The notes: generated by a model not told the origin, from the letters alone. 64,000 bases of DNA from Chionoecetes opilio (GCA_016584305.1 JACEEZ010020519.1:243528-307527); one strand, 5' to 3'; positions 22,962 to 36,417 are shown, counted from the stretch's first letter. A program made the numbers and translations.

Positions 22962-24428
22962 TACTATAGTCTATTCACTTAAGCTGGATTCTTGGTAGCT
23001 GCTCGCTGCCTAGACAGAGTTTGTAAGGACGTCGCTGATTGGCTGATAGACTCGGGCTGGGTGGTGATGGTGGTGGTACTTGCCTCGCCGCAACCCAAAA
23101 CCCTTGCCTTGCCTTAGAAAAATATTCATATTTCTTGGCTTTACTCATCTCTTACACAAGATAGGCCTATTTTGTTGCATCAGTGAATCAGGCAGTGATT
23201 GTTCAACAACAACACGCCATTCATAACTCAATAGGGTAAAAAATAAAGTCATGACTGACTATCACAAGAGTAGGCGGACTTTTAGGTTTTCAGTGCATTG
23301 AAATGTTTGTACTCCTACCCGATATTACCAAACTACCAGATGAAATTTATGAAAGCTGAGCCTACCATCGTGTTCATAATACATTGCTGCATATCATGAG
23401 CATAAAAAAATTACACTAAGATTACACTAATATTAAGATAATTGAAGGAAAGTAAAAGAGTGTATAAACATTTTTTCTTGCTTATTTTACTTCAACTCGC
23501 TGTAACTCCATAAATTTTGGTCGCATTCAATTTTCAAGAACTGTTTCAAAATCCTTATACTTTTTCGCTTCCTGTGGTATGTAGCACGTACCAATAAGGA
23601 AAAGAGTAGGTGGTCAAAATGGCTAAGAAAGTTAAACTACTACTGCAAACTGGCACAGTGACGGGTGAGCATTGCTCCTATACAGGAGAGACTTTTTCTC
23701 GGGAGAGCTATCAGAGGCTCCACCCGTCACGGCACCAGTTTGAAACAGTTTAACTTTCTTAGCCATTTTGACCACCTACTCTTTTCCTTATTGGTACGTG
23801 CTACATCCCACAGGTAGCGGAAAAGTATAAGGATTTTGAAACAGTTCTTGAAAATTGAATGCGACCAAAACTTATGGAGTTATAGCGAGTTGAAGCAAAA
23901 TAAGCAAGAAAAAATGTTTATACACTCTTTTACTTTCCTTCAATTATCTTAATATTAGTGTAGTCTTAGTGTACTTTTTTTATGCTCAAGATATGCAGCA
24001 ATGTATTATGAACACGATGGTAGGCTCAGCTTTTATAAATATCATCTGGTAGCTTGGTAATATCGGGTAGGAGTACAACATTTCAATGCACTGAAAACCT
24101 AAAAGTCCGCCTACTCTTGTGATAGTCAGTCATGACTTTATTTTTTACCCTATTGAGTTATGAATGGCGTGTTGTTGTTGAACAATCACTGCCTGATTCA
24201 CTGATGCAAACAAAATAGGCCTATCTTGTGTAAGAGGTGAGTAAAGCCAAGAAATATGAATATTTTTCTGAGGCAACGCAAGGGTTTTGGGTTGAGGCGA
24301 GGCAAGTACCACCACCATCGCCACCCAGCCCGAGCCTATCAGCCAATCAGCGACTTCCTTACAAACTCGGCTAGGCATCGAGCAGCTCCCAGCCCAGGAA
24401 TCCAGGCTTAAGTGAATAGACTATAGTA
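22962..24428. repeat. 1.47-kb palindrome (long inverted repeat), unit 2
   Basis: Left arm 22962-23637 and right arm 23748-24428, the counterpart of the unit 1 palindrome. Confidence 0.93.
23638..23747 (-). other. Palindrome spacer, inverted orientation in unit 2
   Basis: This is the reverse complement of 12518-12627 with a single apparent substitution (GGCACC for GGCTCC), while the surrounding arms keep the unit 1 order. Confidence 0.93.
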
Positions 24429-25058
24429 CCACCACTACTACTATTACCACTATACCACCACTACTTTACTACTACTACTACTACTACTATACACAGGCAG
24501 AAGACTTTTGTTTACATTGGAGTTCCTCCTGTGACGTCATCAATAATATTCATAGTCCTGTTGGGGGGAAGAAAAAAAAATTCACGCGGTTTTTACGGAA
24601 ATAAGGCCTGGAAATCTATTATTTTTTGTGGATTAGGTGTTTTGAATATATCAACATAATTAGTTCAAATTCAACATAATTAGGCAAAAAAAAAAAGGGT
24701 CTGGACGATTACTTTAATGTATGTAAAATGTATAGCAGATTATTTCTGACTGCCAACCCTGAATATTGACGTCATGCCACACCCTCCTGCTGAACGCCTG
24801 ATGACGCGCCCCTGTTGGGCCCCGCTGGTGGACTGACAAGAGAGAAACAAGCAACGCTTAAAGACAGACGTGTGTGTAGTAGTGTGTGAGGACAATGAGT
24901 GCACAGTGATAACCAGAGAACTTTACCGATAACATCACTACAATAACGTTATACTCTGACAACTGCTATATGTAAACTTCATAGCGAATATTTTTCTTTT
25001 AACTAAACAGACTCTCTTTCACATAAAACCCTGGGTTTAACCTAACCGCTTGTAGGCC

Positions 25059-26055
25059 ATGACACACCAAAACTCAAGAAAGAAGTACGTCCGTGTCAAG
25101 ATGCCCTGCAGTGTGACACTTGTGAATTATGGAGGCACCGGTTGTGTGGGACCAACATGTCGAGGATCACATATAGAACACTTACAAAGGCACAGTGACA
25201 CAATCGATTGGAATTGTCCTGACTGCAAACTTGCTGATGCGATGTCCTCCACTAGGCAGGATGATGACCACTTCACTTCATTCCACCTCAGCATGTCCGA
25301 TGTGGAACCATTGGAGCCATCTTCCACATCTCCAGCATTCATCACCAACTTGTCAAGGAATGTTGAAGCGACGTCGTTAGCAGTGGAATCTACAACATCT
25401 CCATCATTCAACGTTGACCTGTCAATCGAGTCTGTGAATCCCGTCATCGAGAGTTCAGTGCAGTCATCACCAATTCCAGAAGCGTTACCACATAATGCAC
25501 CAGTGCATTGGGAAATAATTCCAGCTGGAACAAAGCATGGCAAACCAAGACTCCACAACAGCAATGGGTACACATATACAGAGCAAAAAAAAACCTGATT
25601 TTGTCATGTACTGGTGGTGTAGTATACGGCAGAAGGAGAACCGCTGTCCTGCAACAGTAATTCAGCGTGGCTCTACCTTCACACCCGGAAAGTCACACCA
25701 CAATCATCATGGAAATCCAGGTGCCTTGGTTGCCACCACAGTCAGTGTGAAAGTTAAAGAACACTGCATATCTGATCCCTTTCTCTCAGCTGCTGCAGTG
25801 GTGGAGGAAGAAATGACAGCATACCGTGCACAGCATCCAACTACTCACTGCCTGCCACGTCCAGACTACATTGCAAGGAATGGAAACAGAGCAGGACAGA
25901 ATACACGACCACACCATCCACAAAGTCTTGACTTTGAGTTAGCATTTAAACATGTACCACCAAACTTTATCCGAGCTGACATTAAGCGGGAAACAGGTGA
26001 CAAAATTACTGCCAGGCATCTTTTGATGGCAAGGTTGTTGTTTTTTTTTATTTAA
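25059..26055 (+). pseudogene. FLYWCH zinc-finger protein gene fragment, unit 2
   Basis: Copy of the unit 1 gene with one fewer lesion: 179 codons are open from 25059 to 25598. They cover the Cys-rich N terminus, an acidic Ser/Thr-rich linker (EPLEPSSTSPAF, VESTTSPSF) and the start of the FLYWCH domain. The domain then continues in another frame after the run of nine A at 25585-25593, with YWWCSIRQKENRCPATVI and HHNHHGNPG. If the A-run length is a sequencing error the protein would be continuous for about 330 residues. CpG- and CRE-containing sequence (TGACGTCA at 24534, TGACGTCATG at 24768) lies upstream. Confidence 0.65.
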
Positions 26056-26418
26056 AAAAAAAAAATCTAAAAAATCCAATTTATTTGATTTAAATCAATT
26101 TTTTTTTTTTATTAATTTGATGTTCTACATGAAATCTAACTATTACAGGATATTGTTTAGCATATTTATAACTAAAAAGAGATAGAATGAGTGAATTAAA
26201 AATGCATATAACATGAATATAACATATAATGCATAATAACCGTACACTCAAAACTGAGGAACCGCCTCGGTACAGAGAAGGCAGCATAACTTGTTTTCCT
26301 ATTGAAGTCCATGAATAAACACACTCCTCCTCATGATCATGATAATGCTTAAATTCTTTGTTGGGTCTAACCAATTAAATTAAAGTGGAATTTGTTTATT
26401 ATATGCAGTTACAAGGTA

Positions 26419-27375
26419 CCGTATTTGCCGGCGCATAAGACGCAGCTTTTTTCCAATAAAGGGAATGCAAAATTCACCCTGCGTCTAATGCGGCCATATT
26501 ACTGATGAGAGGTTGGGCAGAGAATGCAGAATCGCCGGTGGTATATTACTAAGAGGGTCTCGAGTGATCTGTGTTGAGCATTAGACCACTGAACATAAAT
26601 TTGTAATTGCGTTACTAATAATATCAACAGTAATGCATAATACCAAGCGGGAGGGTGCCCGCCCCGCAAACATTGCTAAGCTTCACACTGCCATAGTATT
26701 GATAATTTTCGTTTTATCTCTATATCTACTGTTACTAAACCAAACCCCACCTCTAACCTAACCTGACCTAAACTGATTAACCTAACTTAACTTTCTGGTT
26801 GAAATAACGGTAGGTTTCGTTAGTACATGTAATGCAATTATTATTCAATTGCGCTACTAGAAATGGGGCTCTAAATACTCAGAATGAAGAAAGATACACG
26901 ATAATGGAGGTAAGAATCCTAGGACTTTTGAAAGCCCACTACTGAAACAATACCATTATCTTTACTGCAAAGTCTCCACAAAGTCTAAACACATGCCAGA
27001 AAAGCAACAACGACATACTACTTACAACTTTAAATCTAAGCTAAATGTCATAGGTAGAAAATTATTAGAGTATCAATTCGTGGAGCATCCTGCAATAAAT
27101 GATGACCGATTTGGTTACCCTACACTGTCATTCTCTTCATATTTTAACTAGTATAATCTTTCATTCACATTCACTGCACTGTGACTATTGTATTTGGGTA
27201 CATGCTCAAAATCATTTGTTTTCCCTTACACAACCTTTTTTTTTAATAACTTTTAATAAATTTACAAAAAATAAAAATGTCCTTAAAACACTACTAATTT
27301 TTTTCTCTCTAAATATTTATGTAAAATAGGAGTGCGTCTTATGCGGAGGTGCGTCTTATGCGCCGGCAAATACGG
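26419..27375. mobile_element. TA-flanked TIR MITE (family B), unit 2
   Basis: Duplicate of 15299-16258 with the same ends, flanks and a few small indels. Confidence 0.9.
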
Positions 27376-28299
27376 TACTTTCTTTAGCTAACTCTGGATA
27401 ATAAATATTATGCAAAAGGAATTTGTACTATTGTGGGTAATTTTAAATTGATCTACGTATAGGTACTTTTTCTTAATAGTCCGGCAGATAAATGCCAAAT
27501 ATGTGCTTGACCTCATTTTGGAGTATAAAGTTTTTTTAATGTTGATTATTGATGGTAAGGGCATATATATTCAGAAACTGCCGGATGACATCTTGTCATA
27601 CATGAGCAATTTGTGCTAGGAGGCGAAATCCAAGATGGTCGCCATCGAATCTGGGAAAATCTATTTGCCTCATATCTTCGTAACTATATGAGATAGAAAC
27701 ACGAATGAAAGGTCCTTTTATATGTTTTCAGGCATCAAGATTACAATGCAGCCATTATTATATCAATAAAACACACAAAAAACAAGATGGCCGCCATAAA
27801 TGTGTTTTTCATTGCAGAAAATTGACTTTCTCAACAGCCATTGCTACATGGCATGTAAAAGCTGGTTCAAGTATTGTAGTATAATTGTGTACATATTCGC
27901 GATGTGCTGCTGACGTGTGAGGGGTGTTGGTGTGCTCGTGTGCGGGGATTTCCCCAGACGTGTTTGTGCGCTGCGCGGCGGCCGGCCGGCGAATTTTTTT
28001 TCCTCAACGAGTTTGCAAAGTTTAGCGGCCCTCTACGCATGGGTGTAGCTCCGAAACTAATCACAGGATTTTCTTGAAAATACCCTCATTGTGATTCCCA
28101 TACAAAGTTACCATTAATAAAGTGAATCTGAATCTAACCTAACCTAACCCTAACTGAAAGTTTGCGAACCTGTCTAGGAAAAAAAAATTGCTGCAGGCAG
28201 TGCGCTAGGGAGGTTGGGAAGGTACGGAGGTGTGTGTGTGAGTCAATACAGCAGCCGATTGTCTCAAGTATATAATCTTGTTAACTGATGTTTAGTATA

Positions 28300-29070
28300 C
28301 AGGGCGGTCCCGTTATACGAGCATTCGGTATACGAGAATCCGATGATACGAGATGTGTAAATTAGGGTCTATTTTCAATATACGAGATCGAAAATCCAAT
28401 GATACGACATTTAAAAGGGTGAGTAAAATTATCTAGTTCAAAATGCTAGCCCTACCACTCCCTGGCTGGACAAAGGGGGATTTGGTTGACCCCAGTGAGG
28501 TCACCCCTAGCAAGCCGTGACCTGAAGGGTAATTAAGCATATGGTGCAGCCTGAAATTTAGGGGTAATTAGCAGGTGGCGGCCCCAACCTTGGGACCACA
28601 GTCAGGTCACCCTAGCAAGGCGTGACCTGAAGGGTAATTAAGCATATGGCGCGGCCTGACCTTTAGGGGTAATTAGCAGGTGTGGGGCCCCAACCTTGGA
28701 ACCACTACACTACCTTCTCTTGTATCACGCGGCGTCCCATACATTACAACGTCTTTTTTGCTTGTTAAGCATGTTTTATGTTTAATTAATGTGCAGTTAT
28801 GTTATTTTGTGTGCTATTTTCTCTTTCAGAATGCTTTTTCTACAGAATAGGTAGTACAGTGTGGGTAATATAGACGCTGTGTGTTTGTTGTGTTTGCTAT
28901 AGTTTATTTTAGCTTGAAAAACATTTCTTTTCTTTTTTTTCTTTTTTAATTGATGGGGTCCTGGAACCAAACCTATATTTTACCATTAGTTATGTGTTTC
29001 ATTATACGAGATTTCGCTTTACAAGTATACCCGGTGGAACCTAACTGCTCGTATCTTCGGGACCTCCCTG
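28300..29070 (+). mobile_element. Tigger/pogo-like MITE (family A), unit 2
   Basis: Duplicate of 17186-17959 with the same ends and TA flanks. Confidence 0.9.
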
Positions 29071-30355
29071 TACATATACATTCAGAAACTGACAGGCGAC
29101 ATCTTGTCACAATTGAGCAACTTTTGCTGGGAGCATAAATTCAAGATGACCGCCACCGATTCTGGGGATATATAATTCACCTCGTATCTTCGTTACTAGA
29201 TGAGCTAGAAACGTGAATAAAAGGTCATTTTATATGTTTTCAGGCATAAGAAATCCAATGACGCTATGATTTTTAGAATAAAACACAAGAGAATCAAGAT
29301 AGCCGCCATACAAATACAGTAAAAGCCTTATAACTCGGCACGATAGGGGCTCTGGCCCTTGCCAAGTTATTCAATGTGCCGAGTTATGCAATGTCCTCCT
29401 CTGATATGGGTAAAAAAAAAAAATAAATATACAGTACTGTAAAAGTATAAAAACTACACTTACCAATGAACGGGTAGCAGCAGGCATGTAATCCAAGGAG
29501 AGGGGAGCCTTAGCCTTGTTGTAACATGTAGAAGATGTTATGGGGACTCAGTCGCATTTTAACACTGGTATCCCTTTAATCACTTTATAATCACAACTCT
29601 GGGCGGGAAGCCAGCAACAAAGGTCGTATCGCCAGCAACGACCATCTCTCCGACTACCTAGATACTTCTTTTCCTTACGACGGACGCTACAAGCCTCCCT
29701 CGGTCGGTCGTAAACGCGTCGGAAGGCGCTGACTGGCTAAGACGAGTAATGACGTCATCAAGCTCATCATCAGTCACCAGTCAATGACAAACAGTTTTTA
29801 AAACTTCTCGACCAATCACATGTCAGCGAAACATATTTCCGGGCAAGAATGGCATGCCAGACTGCCTCTCCCCGCCTTCTGTCCCCGTCATCTCAAACTA
29901 ATTCTCGTTTTATTCAAAATGCTTGTGTTTTAAGGAGTTTTAATGTATCAGATAGTAAGATGTATAAGTAAGAAGCCTGTGTTGCTAGTGTCTTGGTGGT
30001 AGAAGGTGTGTGTGTGTGGGTTGAAATAGTGAATATTTGTGATATGGGGAGGCCCCGCGGCAAGGCCTCTCCGTCACTCACTGCCCCGCCATCAGTCACC
30101 TCATCATAACTTCTTTAAATCACCCTTATTTAAGGTGACACACGGTGCTACATTGATTTAGATAATGACAAGTATATATAACATCTCACCATAATCACTA
30201 AGTTGTATAATAACGAGTAATAAGACGTTTAATCCTGCCCAAACCTACAGTGGGGGATCCAGCCACCACTCTCAAAAGTTTTGAGTAAAAACCCGCAGTT
30301 ATCCGCCTCACCTGTGCCTTCCTGAAGAAGACAGTCAGCTCCCACGCCTGTGATA

Positions 30356-32819
30356 TCAATCATTGGGGGCATACGCCGGGGGGCGCGTCGCCTCGCCCAC
30401 CCTACGACGCCACTCCCGGGGGTCACCACGCGCGAGTTCCCATGCAGGCTCCTTTCCCATACCAAGCAGCTCTAGACAAGAAACATCAACTTGCCCCAGC
30501 CACGAGCCTTGTGGGCGCCCCCTTGGCCTCCTCCACGCCGGATTGTCTCTTACAGATACAACCCGATGGGAAGGATCGGTTTCAGGGTAGCGTGCCACAT
30601 GCCCATATAGCCGAAGTTGGCGCTGACGGACTATGCAGGTAATAGGCCTCGATTCAGTCTCACGGTGCAATCGCTGATTGACACGTAATCATCCCAGCGA
30701 TACCCCATGATTCTGCGAAGACACTTATTACCCAAAAGGCATTGATTCATCTCTTCAAGTCACTATTTAGTGTCCATGTCTCACAACCATAGAGTAAGAC
30801 AGGGATCACAAGCGACTTGAAGATCCGGATCTTTTTTCTCCTGCACAGGTACCGACAACGCCAAATACTCCCGCTGAGCGAGTCCATAACACCGTGGGCT
30901 ATGCCAATCCGCCGTAAGGCTTCTTGACGTGACCCGCCGTCATTATGGACTGCGCTACCAGGGTATGTAAAACTTTCCAAGATCTCAATGTCTTCGCCAC
31001 ACGCATGAACAGACTGTACTGCTTCATCTAGTAAGTCTCCAAACACCTGGACCTTGGTCTTGAGCCAGGAGACCGCAAGTCCCAAAGGCTTTGCCTCCTC
31101 GTGCAGCGCCTCGAGAGCCATCACCAGGACCTCCAGCGACTCAGCAAAGATTACTGCATCATCGGCAAAAACAAGATCAGTGATCTTGGTGTTGCCGACG
31201 GATGCTCCACAATCACTTTGATCTACAACCTTGTCCAATACCCAGTCCATACAAGCGTTGAAAAGTGATGGGGCAAGGACGCACCCTTGCCTCACTCCTG
31301 TATTCACAGGAAAGAAGCTGGATACACCTGCCCCACACTTCACAGCACTCTCAGTCCCAGAATAGACCAGTTATCAAAACCAATAGTCCTTGCAGGAATC
31401 CCTCGAAGTCGCAGAAGATCCCAGAGTGACTCACGATGCACTGAGTCAAACGCCTTCTTGAGATCAACATAGGCTGCAAGCATCCCCTGTCGAAACTCAC
31501 GTCGGCGTTCCACCAGGACACGAAGCGCTAGGATATGGTCCGTTGTTGACTTACCAGGCGTGAACCCAGACTGCTGAGGTTTCTGATGCTTCACCAGATG
31601 ACTGCGAATTCGTGTCAGCAATAGATGGGCAAGCACCTTGCCTGGTACGCTGAGCAGTGTAATACCGCGGTAATTGTTGCAGTCCTGACGGTCCCCTTTC
31701 CCTTTCCAGATAGGGACGACCAGCCCCCTTTTCCAGTCAGGAGGAATGGTACCTGATTGCCACACGGCAGTCAGGACAGCATGCAACCCGCGGATCATGG
31801 CCTCAACCCCAGCTTTGAGGAGCTCCGCACTGATATTACAAACACCAGCTGCCTTTCTACCCTTCAACTTTGCTACAGCCTCTCTGACTTCGTCGAGAGG
31901 GTGCGGTTTCGTCAATGGGAGGATCGGCATCCAATGCCTGTAACCCAGTGGTGTGAAGCTGTTCAGTTGGAGGGTCCACCGTGAACAACTGCCCAAAGTA
32001 CTCAGTCCAACGAGCCATCTGCCCATCCATGTCCGACACGAGGCGCCCATCTGCTGTTCGAATAGCACTCGCCCGAGAAGGAGACTTGGAACGGAGCTTC
32101 TTCAGGGCTCGGTAGGCAGGTCGGAGGTCATTAGCGTTCAAATGACCCTCGACATCCTCAGCGAGACTCCTGACATACCTCTCCTTGTCTCTCCTCAGGA
32201 GGGTTCTAGTCCGGCGTGACAGAGCCCTGTGCTGGTCCCGGTTCCCAGCCAGCCTGGCAGCGTGACTCTCCTCGATTTTCTCCAGCGTCTCCGTCGAGAC
32301 AAAACCACGCCTTGACCTCGGGCGCTCCCTAATACACTCCTTGGCAGCCTGTAGAGTTTCACGTTTGAAGGTATCCCACAGTTCTACAGGATCCCCGAGA
32401 GCACCGAGCACATCAAACCGATTTGAGACTGCCACCGCATACTCATGAGCACATGTCAAGTCCTTCAGTTTCTCAAGATGAAACACAGTATGGTTACCTC
32501 TTGAGATTCTTCTGGACTTGACATGAAGCTTAAGTGTAGCAACAACAAGTCTGTGATCTGTTCCAAAGAACTCAGCACTCCAGTAAACCCTGCAGTTCTG
32601 GAGGATCCTCCAACGAGTACTAACGAGGATGTGGGCGATCTCCTTAGCTACCCCTCCGGCATTACTATACCATGTCCAGCGGTGCAGCTCTGGTCTCTGA
32701 TACCAAGAACCTGCAATTCTCAACCTTCTGGACCTTGCAAAAGTTCAGAAGCAGAGAACTGTTGGTGTTTCTGGTACCGGAGCCATGGGGACCAACACAC
32801 AACTCGTAGCCATCTCTCA
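30356..32819 (-). mobile_element. RTE-like non-LTR retrotransposon with 20-bp target-site duplication, unit 2
   Basis: This minus-strand element is flanked by an identical 20-mer beginning CAGCTCCCACG at 30336-30355 and 32820-32839. Its 3' end (minus strand) reads GTATGCCCCCAATGATTGA. It is 5'-truncated within the endonuclease domain. The same insertion, cut at the duplication junction, occupies 19250-21422. Confidence 0.9.
30363..32819 (-). pseudogene. RTE-like endonuclease-reverse transcriptase, unit 2
   Basis: Minus-strand domain order: the end of an apurinic-type endonuclease (GPHGSGTRNTNSSLLLNF, then a frame change near 32720, HRWTWYSNAGG, EIAHILVSTRW, FFGTDHRLVVATL); a basic linker; and reverse transcriptase with KAAGVCNISAELLKAG, IWKGKGDRQDCNNYRGI, QSGFTPGKST and AYVDLKKAFDSV. 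After a frame change near 31341 come GVRQGCVLAPSLFNACMDW, the catalytic LVFADDAVIF and LYGCETWTL. Another frame change near 30740 leads to RQLRLYGHVARYPE and WRRPRGRPQGSWL at the C terminus. The endonuclease IDHI motif reads IAHI, replacing an aspartate expected to be catalytic. With three frame breaks it cannot make an intact protein. Confidence 0.85.
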
Positions 32820-32999
32820 CAGCTCCCACGCCTGTGATAGCACCATAGGATATCACCAGGGATCATAGGATTCCTCAAGGGGTTCTCGCTCCCCTACTAA
32901 ATATTACCAAGGACATCTATCTCCCTTGGTGAAGTTGGTGTTGATATCCACCTCACGGGCTTCATGCTGCTGCTGCCGAAGGCCGCGCTGCCAGACGTG

Positions 33000-33335
33000 G
33001 ATGAGTCCCTTGCTTGTATTTCATCTCTTTACTCATATATATGAATAATATCTATCCAAATGCAATCATATGTCTACATTCACCTATAAAAAAGATATTT
33101 CATAGCATACCAAGCAATAATGAGCATGCCTGGAGACTTCCGACCTCTGCTAATACCGGTCTTGAGCAGTCGTTGGCCAGTGTGCACGTTAACGACCAAA
33201 CCTACGACTTTTCCGAGCTGTGGGTTCCGTCGTAGGACTTCCGACCAAAAAATGGTCTTAAAGTGTTGTGTGGCTTTCCTCCCTGTACTGTTTTGTATAC
33301 AGTACTGTACCTGTACAACTTAATTTTACATCACT
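33000..33335. other. Interior of the Tigger-like host element
   Basis: Non-coding sequence of the outer element up to the TTAA target of the next insertion. No gene was recognised. Confidence 0.5.
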
Positions 33336-34362
33336 TAAGGGGAGGAGACGGTAAAAAAAAAAAAAATTCTAGTCAGACCTCGAAATTGGGTTAATAACAG
33401 TTTAATTACCCTTGAAATTATCCCAGTTTTCTGTGAAAACGGCATGTTGCTAGCTTAAATCCTTCTATAATAAAATTGACTCTGTTTACGTTCATTTAAA
33501 GATCTTTAAATGCCCTGACGGGTGGTGCGCCACGTGTTTTGTCGTTGTTCATGATTTTGAAACATTTTGAAGCTTTTTTTTCACTTTTTTGGGGGTTTTG
33601 TTAGTATATCAAGATGACCTTGAGCTGAGGTGGTTTGATGAGCTGGATGCTGAAATTTTTATCCAAGATTTCTGCACTTCCTGAGCAGACAAGCAGTTAT
33701 GGGGAAGCATTCAAAGGTGAAGAAGCACCAGAAGGATAGAATAGACCTTATAAACAAGAGAAAAAGGGAGAGAAAAGACAGCGTAGCCCGCCACCCACGA
33801 AAATTGATACAAAGCCTCACAAGGCTCCCTGGAGCTCCCAACCCCTCCCAAGTTGCCTCACCACCTCAGCTTGTTCCCTCAACCTTAGAACACTTTCCAT
33901 CACCACCACAAGTCGTCACTGAAGTAAAAGAAGTGACTAGGTCAGCCCTACGTACTCACCTGCTGAAAGATAATATTCCTCCCCCTTGTCACGATGAAGA
34001 GAAATATATACTCTCTTGTTCACAGCTGGAAACCCTTATACTCGCATCAAGTACATGCGCTACATGTTGGGGTGATAAGGCTATTGATGCGTCATATAAC
34101 GCCTTTGACTGTTCTATCACCATCATGTGTCACACCTGCGATGACCGTGAGACAACAACGATAAAACCTCGGCAAGTGACTGATGATGCTGGGAGAGAAA
34201 AGCGTTTCACGGAGATGAACTGCAAACTTGTTTATGAGGCCCTCATCAATGACCTGGTTGCACTGGCTTGAACAGAATTTCTCAAGCACTAAGTGTTCCT
34301 ACAATTTCAAGTGGGAAGTTCAACCAATATGCTAACTTCCTCTATGATAAGATGTGGCTATA

Positions 34363-35047
34363 CAATAAACCCTTCATGCTCGCGGGTTTCAGGCTCGCGG
34401 ATTTGATTACTCGCGGGTTTTCAACACCCCCCTTTTTTTTTTTTTCTTCTTCTTTTCTTTTCTACTCCCTCCCAGTTGCTTGCTCTCTACAGGGGCCTTA
34501 TCCGCCCATGTATGGAGTATGTCTCACATGTTTGGGGAGGATCCACTCATACAGCTCTCCTAAACAGGGTTGAGTCAAAAGCTTTTCATCTCATCAACTC
34601 TTCTCCTCTGACTGACTGTCTTCAATCTTTAAATCACCGCCGCAATGTTGCTTCTCTTGCTCTCTTCTACCGTTATTTTCATGCTCACTGCTCTTCTGAA
34701 CTTGCTAACTGCATGCCTCCCCCACTCCCGCAGCCTCGCTGCACAAGACTTTCTACTCATTCTCATCCCTATTCTGTCCATCTTCCTAATGCAAGAGTTA
34801 ATCAGTATCTTTACTCTTTCATCCCTTTCACTGGTAAACTCTGGAACTCTCTTCCTGTTTCTATTTTTCCACTTTCCTATGGCTTAAATCTTTTCAAAAG
34901 AAGAGTAACAAGACACCTCCCCAACTAAATTGGCCTACTCCTCTGTTTTTATTTTATTCTCTTACTGTCTTCTTTATAGGGACTGGCGACTAAGCGGGCT
35001 TTGTGTTACCCATTTTTGTTGTGCCCTTGGCCAGTTCCTTGTGATGG

Positions 35048-35081
<34 letters not shown>

Positions 35082-35178
35082 GGGTAAATGAATGAATAGA
35101 ATAATGTCATGCTCGCGGATTTACGATACTCGCGGGTGTCTCTGTTCCCTAACCCCCGCGAGCATGAAGGGTTTATTG
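34363..35178. mobile_element. TA-flanked MITE (CAATAAACCCTTCATGCTCG ends) nested in the transposase gene
   Basis: Left CAATAAACCCTTCATGCTCG and right CGAGCATGAAGGGTTTATTG are perfect inverses, flanked by TA at 34361-34362 and 35179-35180. Subterminal CTCGCGG motifs recur at both ends. Removing the element and one TA rejoins transposase codons W-L-Y-L-E-R in frame. It contains a poly(A)-tailed non-LTR fragment. The ends are of Tigger/pogo type. Confidence 0.92.
34465..35079 (+). pseudogene. 5'-truncated non-LTR retrotransposon 3' end with poly(A) tail
   Basis: The frame 34476-34928 reads LYRGLIRPCMEYVSHVWGG, ESKAFHLINSSPLTD, LFYRYFHAHCSSELANCMP and GKLWNSLPVSIFP. This is the post-RT C-terminal region of a jockey/BS-type element that I recall as extremely abundant in crab genomes. 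About 120 bases of 3' UTR are followed by 32 A at 35048-35079. It inserted into the MITE and is the innermost layer of the stack. The reading frame is intact over its 150 codons. Confidence 0.85.
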
Positions 35179-36417
35179 TACTTGGAAAGAAATCAGAAGA
35201 TAGCACATGAAGGAATTGTCCGTCATTATGCTACACTTGGCATCCATCCAGACCCCGTCACAAAACTACTGGACATCGCTGCAACGTATGATGGAACATG
35301 GAGAAAGAGAGGGCACTCTTCCCACATCTGTGTCGGATTTGTCATTGATGATGAAACTGGGATAGTGATTGACTTTGAAGTTGTGTGCAATTTTTGCTTT
35401 GTCTGCAAGAGGAAAAAGAACCTGTCACAAGAGGAATGGAATGCATGGTTTGAGGGCCACAAAAACATGTGTCATAAGAACTTTGAGGGCACACCAGCAG
35501 CGATGGAGGCAGAAACGGCAGTGAAGTTATGGCCTCGATCCACAAACCACAACTTTCGATATGTAACCTTCGTCAGTGACGGGGACTCGAGTGCATATAA
35601 TGCAGTATGTGCACTAAATGACGGCCGTGGACCCTACGATGTGCCTGTCCAGAAAGAAGAGTGCATCAATCACGTAGCCAAGAGACTTGGTACTCGTCTT
35701 AGGAAATTCAAACAGGATGACTTCACAGTCATCACGACGAGAACAGGAAAGAAAATGAAGCGCAGTGCTTTGGGAGGTGCCAAGAAGTTGACTGATAATG
35801 TCATACAGATGCTGCAGAGATACTACAAGAAGGCTATCTCTGACAACAAAAACAAGTCTGTTGAATCAATGCGTAATGCAATCATGGCATAATTTTATCA
35901 TGCTTGTTCCTCAGACAAGGCTCCAAAGCTACATCATTTGTGCCCTAAGGACATCAACTCATGGTGTTTTTATCAGATGGCACTTGCTCAGGATGAAACA
36001 CCACGCAGCTACTCTGTAAAACCACCCTACCTGAGTAACATACCTTCTGATAAGCAGGAAGATATCAAGAGGATTTACATTGATCTCACAAGAACAGAGC
36101 TGCTTGAGAGATGCCTAAAAGGTAGAACACAGAATATCAACGAAAGCCTACATGCCAAGTTATGGGCTAAATGCAGCAAGACAAAACACAGTGGACCCAA
36201 GAGAGTAAGATTTGCAGCTGCTGTGACTACTTTGGACCACAATTTTGGCTACTTGAACACCAGCCTTCTCATTCATCTTGGATTTGGTGCCTCTGAACAC
36301 ACACTTGCTGGACTAAGCATTCAAGAGTCAAAAAGAACAACTCCACCATCAAGGAAGAAAAGTAAGCGTCCACAAGCAAAACAAAAAAGCCAGCATTACG
36401 AGGCAGGAGGCTTCTAA

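Larger units (their letters stand above)
30290..32915 (+). mobile_element. Short non-LTR 3' fragment, split by an RTE-like insertion
   Basis: 30290-30355 reads (+) VIRLTCAFL..., the same ending as the element at 3378-3930. After the RTE-like insert it resumes at 32820 with CCTGTGATAGCACCATAGGA and GATCATAGGATTCCTCAAGG, matching 3860-3915. In unit 1 only the left piece (19185-19249) exists. Confidence 0.75.
33699..36417 (+). pseudogene. Mutator/Kolobok-like transposase, interrupted
   Basis: Segment 1 (33699-34265): basic N terminus MGKHSKVKKHQKDR, a Pro-rich stretch, and a knuckle with CATCWG...CHTCDD. A frame change near 34266 leads to NRISQALSVP...NFLYDKMWLY, cut by the MITE at 34363-35178. 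Segment 2 (35181-35889): HYATLGIHPDP, the catalytic-type YDGTWRKRGHSS (Asp near 35290), FVSDGDSSAYN (second Asp near 35576) and ECINHVAKRLGTRLRKFK, containing the CxxH shared by Mutator, hAT, P and Kolobok transposases. An in-frame TAA stands at 35890. Segment 3 (to 36417): NINESLHAKLWAKCSKTKHS, likely holding the catalytic Glu, and TTLDHNFGY. The three lesions make this copy inactive, but each domain is well preserved, so it is young. Confidence 0.85.

Noticed and set aside
32988..33335. Possible coding exon (frames 33014-33235 and 33120-33323)
   Set aside because: No motif, no splice context, and the stretch belongs to the non-coding body of the Tigger-like element.
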